Source of the DNA: Methylobacterium sp. Leaf104
GTDB lineage: Bacteria > Pseudomonadota > Alphaproteobacteria > Rhizobiales > Beijerinckiaceae
NCBI RefSeq assembly: GCF_001422885.1
Contig: NZ_LMMZ01000001.1
Span: 124,753-188,752 of the forward strand
Reading direction: 5' to 3'
DNA length: 64,000 nt
Part shown: in pieces, positions 8,226-16,627 of the stretch
How the letters are laid out: each line of letters opens with the position of its first letter
Position numbering within the stretch: position 1 is the first letter of the stretch
The notes under the pieces: generated by a model
What the model was told of the DNA's origin: nothing
The model's input: only the letters and a program-made list of their open reading frames with translations
The model's database searches: none
Made by a program: the position numbers and the translations under genes

Positions 8226-9363
8226 GCGCGGGCGGGATCGAGACCGCGTAGGCGTGCGGTGCCCCGTTCCGCAGGCTGTCGAACAGGACGAGGATCCGGT
8301 CCGGCCCGAGCGGGACCGCGGCCTCGGCCTTGCCGTCGATGACCTTGCCCGTCTCGGTCTCGCCGCGGACCGGCGCGAGGGTGGCGACGGGGGTCAGGGT
8401 GCCGGACGGCAGGTCGGCGAGGGACAGCCGGTAGGGCACGGGCAGGCCGTTGCGGGACGAGCCCGTGAGCACCAGCATCCGTCCATCCGGCAGGATCGTG
8501 AGGTCGCGGATGCCCGCATCCGGTCCGGCCTCCAGGGCGATCGTCGCGACGTCGGCCGACAGGGCGGCCGGCCCCTCCGCGAACAGCGCCGCGACCGGCA
8601 CGGAGACGAGGAAGGCCTTGCCGTCGAGGCTCGGCGCCCGCAGGCCCGCGTAGAGCCGCCCGCCGACGACGGCGAGGCCCTCGACGTTCAGTCCGTTCGG
8701 CTGCGGCGTGCCCTGCGGCGGCCGGGCGTTCCAGTCGAACTCCAGGTCGCGCAGCACGAAGTCGCGCACCGGGCCGGCGGCCATCAGGGCGTCGAACAGG
8801 CGGTAGGTGCTCACCGTCTCCGCCGCGGCGGTGCCATCGGCATTCGGGCGCAGGCGGGTGAGGATCATCGACGAGAGCTTGTACTTGCGCTTGCCCCGCG
8901 TGCAGCCGTGCGAACCGGTGACGTAGAAGTAGGGCTCGGCATAGGCGACGGCCTCGCCGTCGAGCTGGTTGAACTTGCCCGACCCGCCGCTGCAATGGGA
9001 CTGCGCCGGGGGCGTGCCGCGGATGCCCGGCGAGGGTGCCGTGCCGAGGTCGTAGGCGGAGGCGCCGGGCGTCAGCGTGGTCTCGCCGAGGCGGGCGAAT
9101 TGCGCGCCGCGATTCTCGTCGTTGACGACGACGCAGAGGCGGGTGCCGTCGGCGTCCGCCGGCCGGCAGGCCATGCCGCTGATGTCGTAGGCCCGGCCGA
9201 CCTGGCCGTCCTCGATCGCGCCGTCGAAGTCCCGGGTGACGGTGACGGGTGTCGGCGGGGCCTCGGCGGCGCAAGCGGGCGCCGGCCCCGCGATACCGAG
9301 GGCGGCCAGGGCGAGGCCCGGCGCGGCGACTCGCCGGACGCGCGTCTTCATCGACCGGATCAT
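8212..9363 (-). CDS. Exported DUF3616 family protein
   Basis: A 383-residue protein with an N-terminal signal peptide (KTRVRRVAAPGLALAALGIAGPAPACA). The mature part looks like a repetitive beta (propeller-type) fold and shows DUF3616 blocks: AYDISGMACR, VVNDENRGAQF, YFYVTGSHGCTRGKRKY, GLNVEGLAVVGGRLYAGLR and IRDLTILPDGRMLVLTG. Starting at 9363 gives an ATGA overlap with the cobD stop, arguing for co-translation. No enzymatic motif is clear. Function unknown; probably periplasmic. It is not a known cobalamin gene, so its coupling to cobD is either accidental or a clue. Confidence 0.7.
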   Translation of the reverse strand: MIRSMKTRVRRVAAPGLALAALGIAGPAPACAAEAPPTPVTVTRDFDGAIEDGQVGRAYDISGMACRPADADGTRLCVVVNDENRGAQFARLGETTLTPGASAYDLGTAPSPGIRGTPPAQSHCSGGSGKFNQLDGEAVAYAEPYFYVTGSHGCTRGKRKYKLSSMILTRLRPNADGTAAAETVSTYRLFDALMAAGPVRDFVLRDLEFDWNARPPQGTPQPNGLNVEGLAVVGGRLYAGLRAPSLDGKAFLVSVPVAALFAEGPAALSADVATIALEAGPDAGIRDLTILPDGRMLVLTGSSRNGLPVPYRLSLADLPSGTLTPVATLAPVRGETETGKVIDGKAEAAVPLGPDRILVLFDSLRNGAPHAYAVSIPPALTPP

Positions 9364-10361
9364 GGGAGGGCAACCTTGAGGAGGACGAGGATCAGGAGGG
9401 CGAGCCCGAACAGGAATCCGCACGCCGTGCGGTAGAGCGCAAGCGCCCGCTCCACGTCGTCGGGCGTCGCCACGGCGCGCCCGTCGCCCATCCAGCCATC
9501 CTCGACGCGGGCGGCGCCGTAGGTGCGGGGGCCGGCGAGGCGAAGGCCGAGGGCGCCGGCCATGGCGGCCTCCGGCCAGCCGGCATTGGGCGAGCGATGG
9601 CGGCCGGCATCCCGCCGCACCGCCCGCCAGGCATCGCCGGGCGAGGCGCCGGGATGGAGCGCGGCGGCCGCGACGAGGAGCAGGGCGGTCAGCCGCGAGG
9701 CCGGAAGGTTCACGAGATCGTCGAGGCGGGCGGAGGCCCAGCCATAGGCCTCGTGGCGTGGGGTGCGGTGGCCGATCATGCTGTCGGCGGTGTTGATCGC
9801 CTTGTAGAGCGCGCCGCCGGGCAGGCCGCCGACCCCGATCCAGAAGGCCGGCGCCACGATGCCGTCGGAGAAGTTCTCGGACAGGCTCTCGATGGCCGCC
9901 CGGCAGATGCCGGCCTCGTCGAGGCTCTCGGGATCGCGCCCGACGATCATCGACACCGCGACGCGCCCGCCCGCGAGACCGTCGCGCCGGAGATCGGCCG
10001 CCACGCGGGCGACGTGGGTGTGGAGGCTGCGCTGCGCCGGCAGGCTCGCCGCGAGCAGGGCCAGGACGAGGATCGCCGGGAGGATGCCGGCGGCGCCGGC
10101 CAGGACGGTCAGGGCCAGGGCGAGGCCGCCGACGATTCCGAGGAGCACGAGAAGCGCGGCCATGCCGGCGAGACGGCGGCGCGCGGGTGCGCCGCGGTTC
10201 CAGCGCCGGTCGAGGCTCGCGATCAGCGCGCCGATCCAGGTGACAGGATGGCCGAGCGCCCTGTAGAGCCGGTCCGGATAGCCGGCCGCCGCCTCGACGG
10301 CCAGCGCGAGCACCAGGACGATGAGCGTATCGGGCGGATGGGTGAGGGCGGTCCAGGACAT
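9360..10361 (-). CDS. cobD: Adenosylcobinamide-phosphate synthase (CobD/CbiB)
   Basis: A 333-residue integral membrane protein that joins the aminopropanol(-phosphate) arm to adenosylcobyric acid. Family blocks are visible: HPVTWIGALI near the N-terminus, VGRDPESLDEAGICRAAIESLSENFSDGIVAPAFW in the centre, LYKAINTADSMIGHRTPRHEAYGW, RHRSPNAGWPEAAMAGALGLRLAGP and a C-terminal hydrophobic helix. Named CbiB in the Salmonella scheme. Its start lies only 12 bases from the cobC start on the opposite strand, so the two promoters must overlap the coding regions. Confidence 0.93.
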   Translation of the reverse strand: MSWTALTHPPDTLIVLVLALAVEAAAGYPDRLYRALGHPVTWIGALIASLDRRWNRGAPARRRLAGMAALLVLLGIVGGLALALTVLAGAAGILPAILVLALLAASLPAQRSLHTHVARVAADLRRDGLAGGRVAVSMIVGRDPESLDEAGICRAAIESLSENFSDGIVAPAFWIGVGGLPGGALYKAINTADSMIGHRTPRHEAYGWASARLDDLVNLPASRLTALLLVAAAALHPGASPGDAWRAVRRDAGRHRSPNAGWPEAAMAGALGLRLAGPRTYGAARVEDGWMGDGRAVATPDDVERALALYRTACGFLFGLALLILVLLKVALP

Positions 10362-10373
10362 GCGGTCTCGGTG

Positions 10374-11378
10374 ATGGCGCGCGGCCCGGTGATGGGGGAG
10401 AGGATCGCCCATGGCGGCGACCTCGATGCCGCCCGGCGCCTCTTCCCGCAAGCGCCCGAGCCCTGGATCGATCTCTCCACGGGGATCAATCCGGTGCCCT
10501 ATCCGTGTCCGGCCCTGGAGGCCAGCGCCTTCCAGCGTCTGCCCTCGGCCACCGACCTCGGCGCCCTGCGGCGGGCCGCCGCGCAAGCCTATCGCGTGGA
10601 CGATCCGGACCGGATCGTCGCCGCGCCCGGAACCCAGATCCTGATCGAAACCCTGCCACGCCTGGTGGCGCCCGCCCGCGTCGCCGTGGTGGGGCCGACC
10701 TATGCCGAGCACGCCGCCGCCTGGGACCGGGCCGGCCACGCCGTCGCGAGCGTGCCGGGCATCGAGGCGGCGCGGGACGCCGACGTGGTCGTCGTCGTGA
10801 ACCCGAACAATCCGGACGGGCGCACCTGGGAGGCCGGGAGGCTGCGGGCGCTCGCCGGCGACCTCGCGGGCCGCGGCGGCCTCCTCGTCGTCGACGAGGC
10901 CTTCGCCGACCTCGAGCCGATCGAGACCCTGGGGCCGTCCCTCGGCCCGGGCCTCGTGGTCCTGCGCTCCTTCGGGAAGACCTACGGGCTCGCTGGAATC
11001 CGGCTCGGCTTCGCCCTCGCGGAACCCGGCCTCGCCGCCGCGCTCGCCGAGGCCCTCGGCCCCTGGGCGGTCTCGGGCCCGGCCCTCGCCATCGGGCGGG
11101 CCGCCCTGTCCGACGCGGCCTGGCGCCGGCAGGCCGCCATCGCCCGCGCCGCGGATGCCGCGCGCCTCGACCGCATGATCCTGCGGGCCGGCGGCACGCC
11201 CATCGGCGGAACCTGCCTGTTCCGCACCGCCGACTTTCCCGACGCGGCCGGCCTGTTCGACCGCCTCGGCGCGGCCGGGATCTATGTCCGGCGCTTTCCC
11301 GAGGCGCCGGCCCGCCTGCGCTTCGGACTGCCGCCGGACAAGGCGGCCTGGTGTCGGCTGTCGCGCATCCTCCGCTGA
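10374..11378 (+). CDS. cobC: L-threonine-O-3-phosphate decarboxylase (CobC-type)
   Basis: A 334-residue fold-type-I PLP enzyme that makes (R)-1-amino-2-propanol phosphate for the cobalamin linker (called CobD in Salmonella). It opens with HGGDLDAARRLFP and DLSTGINPVPYP, typical of the family. VNPNNPDG and LVVDEAFADLEP follow, and the PLP-lysine motif SFGKTYGLAGIRLGF is at about residues 201-215. A second in-frame ATG at 10392 is possible; neither has a clear Shine-Dalgarno. Divergent from cobD, and it functionally partners that enzyme. Confidence 0.9.
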   Translation: MARGPVMGERIAHGGDLDAARRLFPQAPEPWIDLSTGINPVPYPCPALEASAFQRLPSATDLGALRRAAAQAYRVDDPDRIVAAPGTQILIETLPRLVAPARVAVVGPTYAEHAAAWDRAGHAVASVPGIEAARDADVVVVVNPNNPDGRTWEAGRLRALAGDLAGRGGLLVVDEAFADLEPIETLGPSLGPGLVVLRSFGKTYGLAGIRLGFALAEPGLAAALAEALGPWAVSGPALAIGRAALSDAAWRRQAAIARAADAARLDRMILRAGGTPIGGTCLFRTADFPDAAGLFDRLGAAGIYVRRFPEAPARLRFGLPPDKAAWCRLSRILR

Positions 11379-11385
11379 GGGTGCG

Positions 11386-12579
11386 TCAGACGCCGCGCCT
11401 CGGCTCCAGCACGTTCACGAGGAAGCCCGCGCCCGCCAGGAGGATTCCAACGGCGCAGACGCCGGACCAGCCGGCCATGAGGAAGGCCTGCGAACCGGCG
11501 AAGGCCCCGAGCGCCCCGAACACGAACATCACCGTGAACAGCACGGTGTTGATCCGCCCGCGCGCGCTCGGCACCAGGGCATAGACCCGGGTCTGGGTGG
11601 CGATGAGCGCGGCGTTCAGGCCGATGTCGATCAGGAGGACGCCGAGGCCCACCGCCACCAGGGACCAGGCGCCGCCGGCCCACAGCACCGCGAAGGCCGC
11701 GACCACGAAGAGAGCGCCGGCCACCACCATCGGCCGCGGGCCGCGCCGGTCCGTGAACCGGCCCGAGAGCGGGGCCACGAAGGCGCCCGCGACGCCGATG
11801 ACGCCGAACATCCCGGCTCCCGCCGCCGTGAGGTTGAAGGGCGGGGCCTCGACCAGCAGGGCCAGCGTCGCCCAGAAGGCGTTGAAGCTGGCGAACAGCA
11901 GTCCCTGCGACAGGCTCGACCGGCGCAGCGCCGGCTGGCTGCGCACGAGGTGGAGGATCGACAGCATCAGGGCGCGGTAGCGCAGGGGCCGGGTCTGCGG
12001 GACCTTCGGCAGCGTGGCGGCGGCGATGCCGGCCATCGCCAGCGCCACGACCGCGGCGGCGAAGAACACCGCGCGCCAGCCGTACTGGGCACCGACGAGG
12101 CCGCTGGCCGTGCGCGCCAGCAGGATGCCGGTGAGGAGACCGGTCATGACCTGGCCCACCACGCTGCCGCGGGTGGCGTCCGGCGCCAGTTCCGCGGCGA
12201 AGGGCACCGCCTGCTGCGCCGCCGAGGCGAGGATGCCGATGACGAGGCCCGACAGCGCCAGGCAGGGCAGGTTCGGGCTCAGTGCCGCGGCGAGGAGCGC
12301 CACGGCGAGGCCGAGGGTCTGGCCGATGATCAGGCTGCGTCGGGAGAGGCTGTCCCCGAGCGGCACCAGGCCGAGGATGCCGAGCCCGTAGCCGACGAGG
12401 GAGGCGGTCGGGACCCAGGTGGCCGCGCGCTCGCCGAATTCCCCGACGAGGAGCCCGAGCAGGGGCTGGTTGTAGTAGATGTTGGCGACGGCCCCGCCCG
12501 CGATCAGGGTCAGTCCGAGCCGGGCGCGCGGCGTGAACCCGTGGCTCCCGGTGCCGGCGGTCCGCATCCCGCCGCTCAT
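11386..12579 (-). CDS. MFS transporter (sugar-efflux/YgaY-like)
   Basis: A 397-residue twelve-helix major-facilitator protein. The first helix has the motif GGAVANIYYNQPLLGLL, characteristic of the YgaY/YnfM-like subset, followed by the MFS loop motif GLVPLGDSLSRRSLII. No substrate can be assigned. The ATG at 12579 (MSGGMRTAG) is preferred over the upstream in-frame start because the extra 43 residues are Pro/Arg-rich and shadow-like. It converges on cobC with an 8-base gap. Confidence 0.8.
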   Translation of the reverse strand: MSGGMRTAGTGSHGFTPRARLGLTLIAGGAVANIYYNQPLLGLLVGEFGERAATWVPTASLVGYGLGILGLVPLGDSLSRRSLIIGQTLGLAVALLAAALSPNLPCLALSGLVIGILASAAQQAVPFAAELAPDATRGSVVGQVMTGLLTGILLARTASGLVGAQYGWRAVFFAAAVVALAMAGIAAATLPKVPQTRPLRYRALMLSILHLVRSQPALRRSSLSQGLLFASFNAFWATLALLVEAPPFNLTAAGAGMFGVIGVAGAFVAPLSGRFTDRRGPRPMVVAGALFVVAAFAVLWAGGAWSLVAVGLGVLLIDIGLNAALIATQTRVYALVPSARGRINTVLFTVMFVFGALGAFAGSQAFLMAGWSGVCAVGILLAGAGFLVNVLEPRRGV

Positions 12580-13075
12580 GCGCCCCGGTCCAGGGCAGAT
12601 CCGGACCCGAGCGGGCGCGACGACGGACAGACTTGGAGGGTCATGGATGGGATCTCGGAGGTCGACGAAGCCGGTGCCGCGACGGAATCGAGGCGCTGGC
12701 GATGGCATCCGCTGCCCGGTTAAGCCTGCGCACCCGCTTCGGCAACCTTGCCTGGTCCCGGGCGCGACGCGCAGCGGCCTCCCGCGACCGGCTCCGAGGC
12801 GTGGACAGACCTTGATCTCCTCTTGCGGGAGCGTGGCCTTTGTCTTGGCGCCCTGGGACCGGCCACGTCGTCGCGGGGCGCTTTCCGCCGGATTTCAAGG
12901 TTCCCATATACCGGTTGTTATGGGCGACCAGAGTTCCGGCGATCCCCGTGCAGCCTGCACTTGGATTCTTTCGCGACTTGCGCTCTGATTGAAGTGGAAG
13001 TCGGTGAGTCGCAGTGTTCGCGGAGGTCGGGCAGGCGTTCTGGCGAGGCCACGCTCATCGACCAGGGAGTTTCGG
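12580..13075. other. Intergenic region with an operator-like inverted repeat
   Basis: No convincing gene. An inverted repeat CCCATA-N10-TATGGG lies at 12903-12908 and 12919-12924, the only AT-rich patch here, about 150 bases before the small gene at 13076. It could be an operator or promoter element. A 26-codon frame at 12643-12723 with a good Shine-Dalgarno (GGAGGG) is noted but unproven. Confidence 0.4.
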
Positions 13076-13276
13076 ATGGCGACGTACCGCGTCAACTTTG
13101 CCAAGCAGATCCTCGGGGTGCCGTTCACGGTCGGCTCGGTGGACATCACCCGTGCCCGTGACCCGATGCGCGCCCTGCGCGCCGCCGAACTGCGCTTCGC
13201 CCGGCAGCACGGCGTCGTCGATTGGCGCGAGCGGGCCGATCAGGCGGAGATCGCCCCCGCCTCCGGTCAGGACTGA
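13076..13276 (+). CDS. Small conserved-looking protein of unknown function
   Basis: A 66-residue soluble protein (MATYRVNFAKQILGVPF...). It starts with a predicted beta strand, then has a basic, Ala/Arg-rich helix (RDPMRALRAAELRFARQHGVVDWRERADQAE) and an acidic tail. A Shine-Dalgarno-like AGGGAG lies about 7 bases before the ATG. No domain is recognised. The layout suggests a small nucleic-acid- or protein-binding peptide, but this is inference. It precedes the malonyl-CoA decarboxylase gene by 166 bases on the same strand. Confidence 0.65.
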   Translation: MATYRVNFAKQILGVPFTVGSVDITRARDPMRALRAAELRFARQHGVVDWRERADQAEIAPASGQD

Positions 13277-13442
13277 GCCCGGGCGAGCCCGACGCGGCGG
13301 CCTGGCCGCACACGTCTTTACGGCCACGGTCTCTGGTCCTGCGCACGCCGCCGCCCTAAGGTAGCGACCGATCCGGGACCCCGTGATACGGGGGCTCCGG
13401 CGCGCCCAGGTCGGGCGCCAGCGAAGGGGCAGGCAGCGGGCC

Positions 13443-14849
13443 ATGGCGGCGATCTCTTTCTTCGGCGATCTGCTCCAGACGATCAGCGACCGTGGCCGGG
13501 ACCTGATCGGCATCGGCCGCGGCGACCTCGCGGCCCGCGCCAACGCGCAGGAACTGGTCAAGCTCTGCGAGGATCTGATCTCCCGCCGGGGCGAGGCCTC
13601 CGGCGTCGCCCTGGCCCGGCTCATCCTCGAGCGCTACGCCACCCTGGCGGGACCCGAGCGCGCCAGCTTCCTGCGCCTCGTCGCCACCGAGTTCGCCGCC
13701 GACCATGCCGCCGTGGACGAGGCGATCGCCGCCTACCGGGCCGATCCGACCCGGGCCGCCCTGGGAGCGCTCCACGACGCGGCCGAGCCGCGCAGCCAGG
13801 AACTCATCCGTCGCCTGAACCTCGCCAGGGACGGGACCCGCGCCCTGGTGCGGATGCGCGAGGACCTGTTCGGGCTTCGCCGCGACCTCCGGCGCGAGGA
13901 GGCCCATCCCGACCTCATCGACGCCGCCGACAGCCTCGACAGCGATTTCGAGCACCTGTTCGCCTCCTGGTTCAACCGCGGCTTCCTGGTGCTGCGCCAC
14001 ATCGACTGGACGACACCGGCGCACATCCTCGAGAAGATCATCCGCTACGAGGCGGTGCACGAGATCACCGGCTGGGACGACCTGCGCCGCCGGATCGAGC
14101 CGACCGACCGGCGCTGCTTCGCGTTCTTCCACCCGGCCCTGGTGGACGAGCCGCTGATCTTCGTCGAAGTCGCGCTCACCGCCGGCATCGCTCCCGCCAT
14201 CGCGCCGATCCTGGCCCATGAGCGCGAGGCCCTGCCCCTGAAGGCCGCCACCACCGCGATCTTCTACTCGATCTCGAACTGCCAGAAGGGACTGGCCGGG
14301 GTCACCTTCGGCAATTTCCTGATCAAGCAGGTGGTCGAGGATCTCGCCCGGGAGATCCCGAGCCTGAAGACCTTCGTCACCCTCTCGCCGGTGCCGGGCT
14401 TCTCCGCCTGGCTCGACCGCGAGCGCCGCTCCGACGCGCCGCAGGGCCTGACCCGCGACGACGTCGAGGCCCTGCGGCTCATCGACGAGCCGGACTGGCA
14501 GAGCGACAAGGCCAAGTGCGAGGCCGTCCGCAAGGCGATGATCCCGGCGGCGGCGGCCTACTTCCTGCGCGCCAAGAACGAGCGCGGGCGCCCCCTCGAC
14601 CCGGTCGCGCGCTTCCATCTCGGCAACGGCGCCCGGCTGGAGCGCCTGAACTTCCTCGGCGACGTCTCGGCCAAGGGGCTCGCCCAGTCCCGCGGATTGA
14701 TGGTCAACTACCTCTACGACCTCTCGGCCATCGAGAAGAACCACGAGACCTATGCCAATCTCGGCACCGTGGCCGCCTCCGGCGCGGTGAGCCGCGAATT
14801 GCGGAGCAACCTGCCGCCGATGCGGGCGGTGGCGCTCGCCGAGGCCTGA
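13443..14849 (+). CDS. Malonyl-CoA decarboxylase
   Basis: A 468-residue malonyl-CoA decarboxylase (MatA-type), converting malonyl-CoA to acetyl-CoA and CO2. It has the N-terminal helical domain (about residues 1-170) and the C-terminal GNAT-like catalytic domain. Family blocks are GRGDLAARANAQELVKL, VLRHIDWTTPAHILEKIIRYEAVHEI, CFAFFHPALVDEPLIFVEVAL, FSISNCQKGL-like (YSISNCQKGL), LSPVPGF and the catalytic RFHLGNGARLERLN near the C-terminus. Start at 13443 gives the usual N-terminus; an in-frame GTG at 13383 adds only Arg-rich sequence. It pairs with malonyl-CoA synthetase 146 bases downstream for malonate use. Confidence 0.93.
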   Translation: MAAISFFGDLLQTISDRGRDLIGIGRGDLAARANAQELVKLCEDLISRRGEASGVALARLILERYATLAGPERASFLRLVATEFAADHAAVDEAIAAYRADPTRAALGALHDAAEPRSQELIRRLNLARDGTRALVRMREDLFGLRRDLRREEAHPDLIDAADSLDSDFEHLFASWFNRGFLVLRHIDWTTPAHILEKIIRYEAVHEITGWDDLRRRIEPTDRRCFAFFHPALVDEPLIFVEVALTAGIAPAIAPILAHEREALPLKAATTAIFYSISNCQKGLAGVTFGNFLIKQVVEDLAREIPSLKTFVTLSPVPGFSAWLDRERRSDAPQGLTRDDVEALRLIDEPDWQSDKAKCEAVRKAMIPAAAAYFLRAKNERGRPLDPVARFHLGNGARLERLNFLGDVSAKGLAQSRGLMVNYLYDLSAIEKNHETYANLGTVAASGAVSRELRSNLPPMRAVALAEA

Positions 14850-14995
14850 TCCGCCCGCGCCGCGCTTGAGCAACGCCGGATTTCCCGCCATTCCGATGGA
14901 GCGAAGCGAAGATCGTAGGAAACCGACGATCGACAGCGTATCCGTCCCTGCGAATTTCGCCCCGCCATCTTCGTCCCACCCCGTCCGAAACGCCG

Positions 14996-16525
14996 ATGAC
15001 CAATCACCTCTTCGACCTCGTTCGCCAGAACCTGCCGGCCGATCCGGCCGCCAAGCTGTTCCTGGAGACCGGCGAGGGCGCGCGCTACTCCTATGCCGAC
15101 CTCATCGTGCGCTCGGGAGCCTACGCGGCGGCCCTGGCGGCGGCGGGGGTGAAGCCCGGCGACCGGGTGGCGGTGCAGGCCGAGAAGAGCCCGGACTTCC
15201 TGTTCCTCTACCTGGGTGCCGTCCGCGCCGGGGCGGTGTTCCTGCCCCTCAACACCGCCTACACGCCCACCGAGATCGCCTACTTCCTGGGCGATGCCGA
15301 GCCCGCGCTGTTCGTCTGCGATCCGGCCAAGCGCGAGGCCCTCGCTTCCGTGGCGCGCGATGCCGGCGTGCCGGCCCTGCACACCCTCGACGCGAAGGGG
15401 CACGGCACCCTGGCGGAGGCCGCCGACGCGCAGACCGAGGCCTTCTCCGACGTGGCCCGCGGCCCGGACGACCTCGCCGCCATCCTGTACACCTCGGGCA
15501 CCACCGGGCGCTCCAAGGGCGCCATGCTGAGCCACGAGAACCTGGCCTCCAACGCCCGCACCCTGGCGGAGGTCTGGCGCTTCACGGCCGAGGACGTGCT
15601 GCTGCACGCCCTGCCGGTGTTCCACACCCACGGCCTGTTCGTGGCCACCAACACGGTGCTGTCGACAGGCGGCACGATGCTGTTCCTCGGGCGGTTCGAC
15701 CCGGCCCAGGTGCTCGCCCTGATGCCGCGCGCCACGGCCATGATGGGGGTTCCGACCTTCTACACCCGCCTCCTGAAGGAGGCCGGGCTGACGCCGGAGG
15801 TCACCGCGGGCATCCGCCTCTTCGTCTCGGGCTCGGCACCGCTGCTGGCCGAGACGCACCGGGACTGGGAGGCTCGCACCGGCCACGCCATCCTCGAGCG
15901 CTACGGCATGACCGAGACCAACATGAACACCTCGAACCCCTATGCGGGCGCGCGGGTGGCCGGCACGGTCGGCCCGGCTTTGCCCGGGGTCGCCGTGCGG
16001 GTGGTCGATCCGGAGACGGGAGCGGTCCTTCCCGCCGATGCCGTCGGCATGATCGAGGTGAAGGGCCCCAACGTCTTCCAGGGCTACTGGCGCATGCCCG
16101 AGAAGACGGCGGCCGAGTTCAAGGCCGACGGATTCTTCATCACCGGCGACCTCGGCAAGATCGATCCGGACGGCTACGTCCACATCGTCGGGCGCGGCAA
16201 GGACCTCATCATCACGGGCGGCTACAACGTCTACCCGAAGGAGATCGAGAACGAGATCGACGCGCTCCCCGGCGTGGTGGAATCCGCGGTGATCGGGGTC
16301 TCGCACCCGGATTTCGGCGAGGGCGTCACCGCGGTGGTGGTGGGCCGGGCCGACGTGCCGGACGAGGCCGCCATCCTGCGCATCCTCGAGGGGCGTCTCG
16401 CCCGCTACAAGTGTCCCAAACGCGTGCTCTTCGTCGACGAATTGCCGCGCAACACCATGGGCAAGGTCCAGAAGAACGTCCTGCGGGAGACCCATGCCGG
16501 GCTCTACGGGACCGGCGGCGCCTGA
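14996..16525 (+). CDS. matB: Malonyl-CoA synthetase
   Basis: A 509-residue ANL-superfamily acyl-CoA synthetase. The AMP-binding P-loop YTSGTTGRSKGAM is at about residues 164-176. LPVFHTHGLFVATNTVL and RYGMTETNMNTSNPY (the MatB-type substrate pocket region) follow, then GRGKDLIITGGYNVYPKEIE and the C-terminal catalytic Lys in PRNTMGKVQKN. MatB activates malonate (and methylmalonate) to the CoA thioester. With the preceding decarboxylase it makes a matA-matB pair; no matC transporter or matR regulator is present next to it. Confidence 0.93.
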   Translation: MTNHLFDLVRQNLPADPAAKLFLETGEGARYSYADLIVRSGAYAAALAAAGVKPGDRVAVQAEKSPDFLFLYLGAVRAGAVFLPLNTAYTPTEIAYFLGDAEPALFVCDPAKREALASVARDAGVPALHTLDAKGHGTLAEAADAQTEAFSDVARGPDDLAAILYTSGTTGRSKGAMLSHENLASNARTLAEVWRFTAEDVLLHALPVFHTHGLFVATNTVLSTGGTMLFLGRFDPAQVLALMPRATAMMGVPTFYTRLLKEAGLTPEVTAGIRLFVSGSAPLLAETHRDWEARTGHAILERYGMTETNMNTSNPYAGARVAGTVGPALPGVAVRVVDPETGAVLPADAVGMIEVKGPNVFQGYWRMPEKTAAEFKADGFFITGDLGKIDPDGYVHIVGRGKDLIITGGYNVYPKEIENEIDALPGVVESAVIGVSHPDFGEGVTAVVVGRADVPDEAAILRILEGRLARYKCPKRVLFVDELPRNTMGKVQKNVLRETHAGLYGTGGA

Positions 16526-16627
16526 ACGCCGAGGCGAGACGGCGGACCCGCCGGGCATCGTGTCCGATGCTCCCCCGGCGCCTGGGTGGGGCCGCACGGT
16601 CCGAATGGGCCGCGCGACGTCCGGACG

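Noticed and set aside
12643..12723. 26-codon frame with a good Shine-Dalgarno and RRWRWH near its end, like a Trp leader peptide
   Set aside because: Only two Trp codons, no following attenuator hairpin pair or biosynthetic gene on the plus strand.
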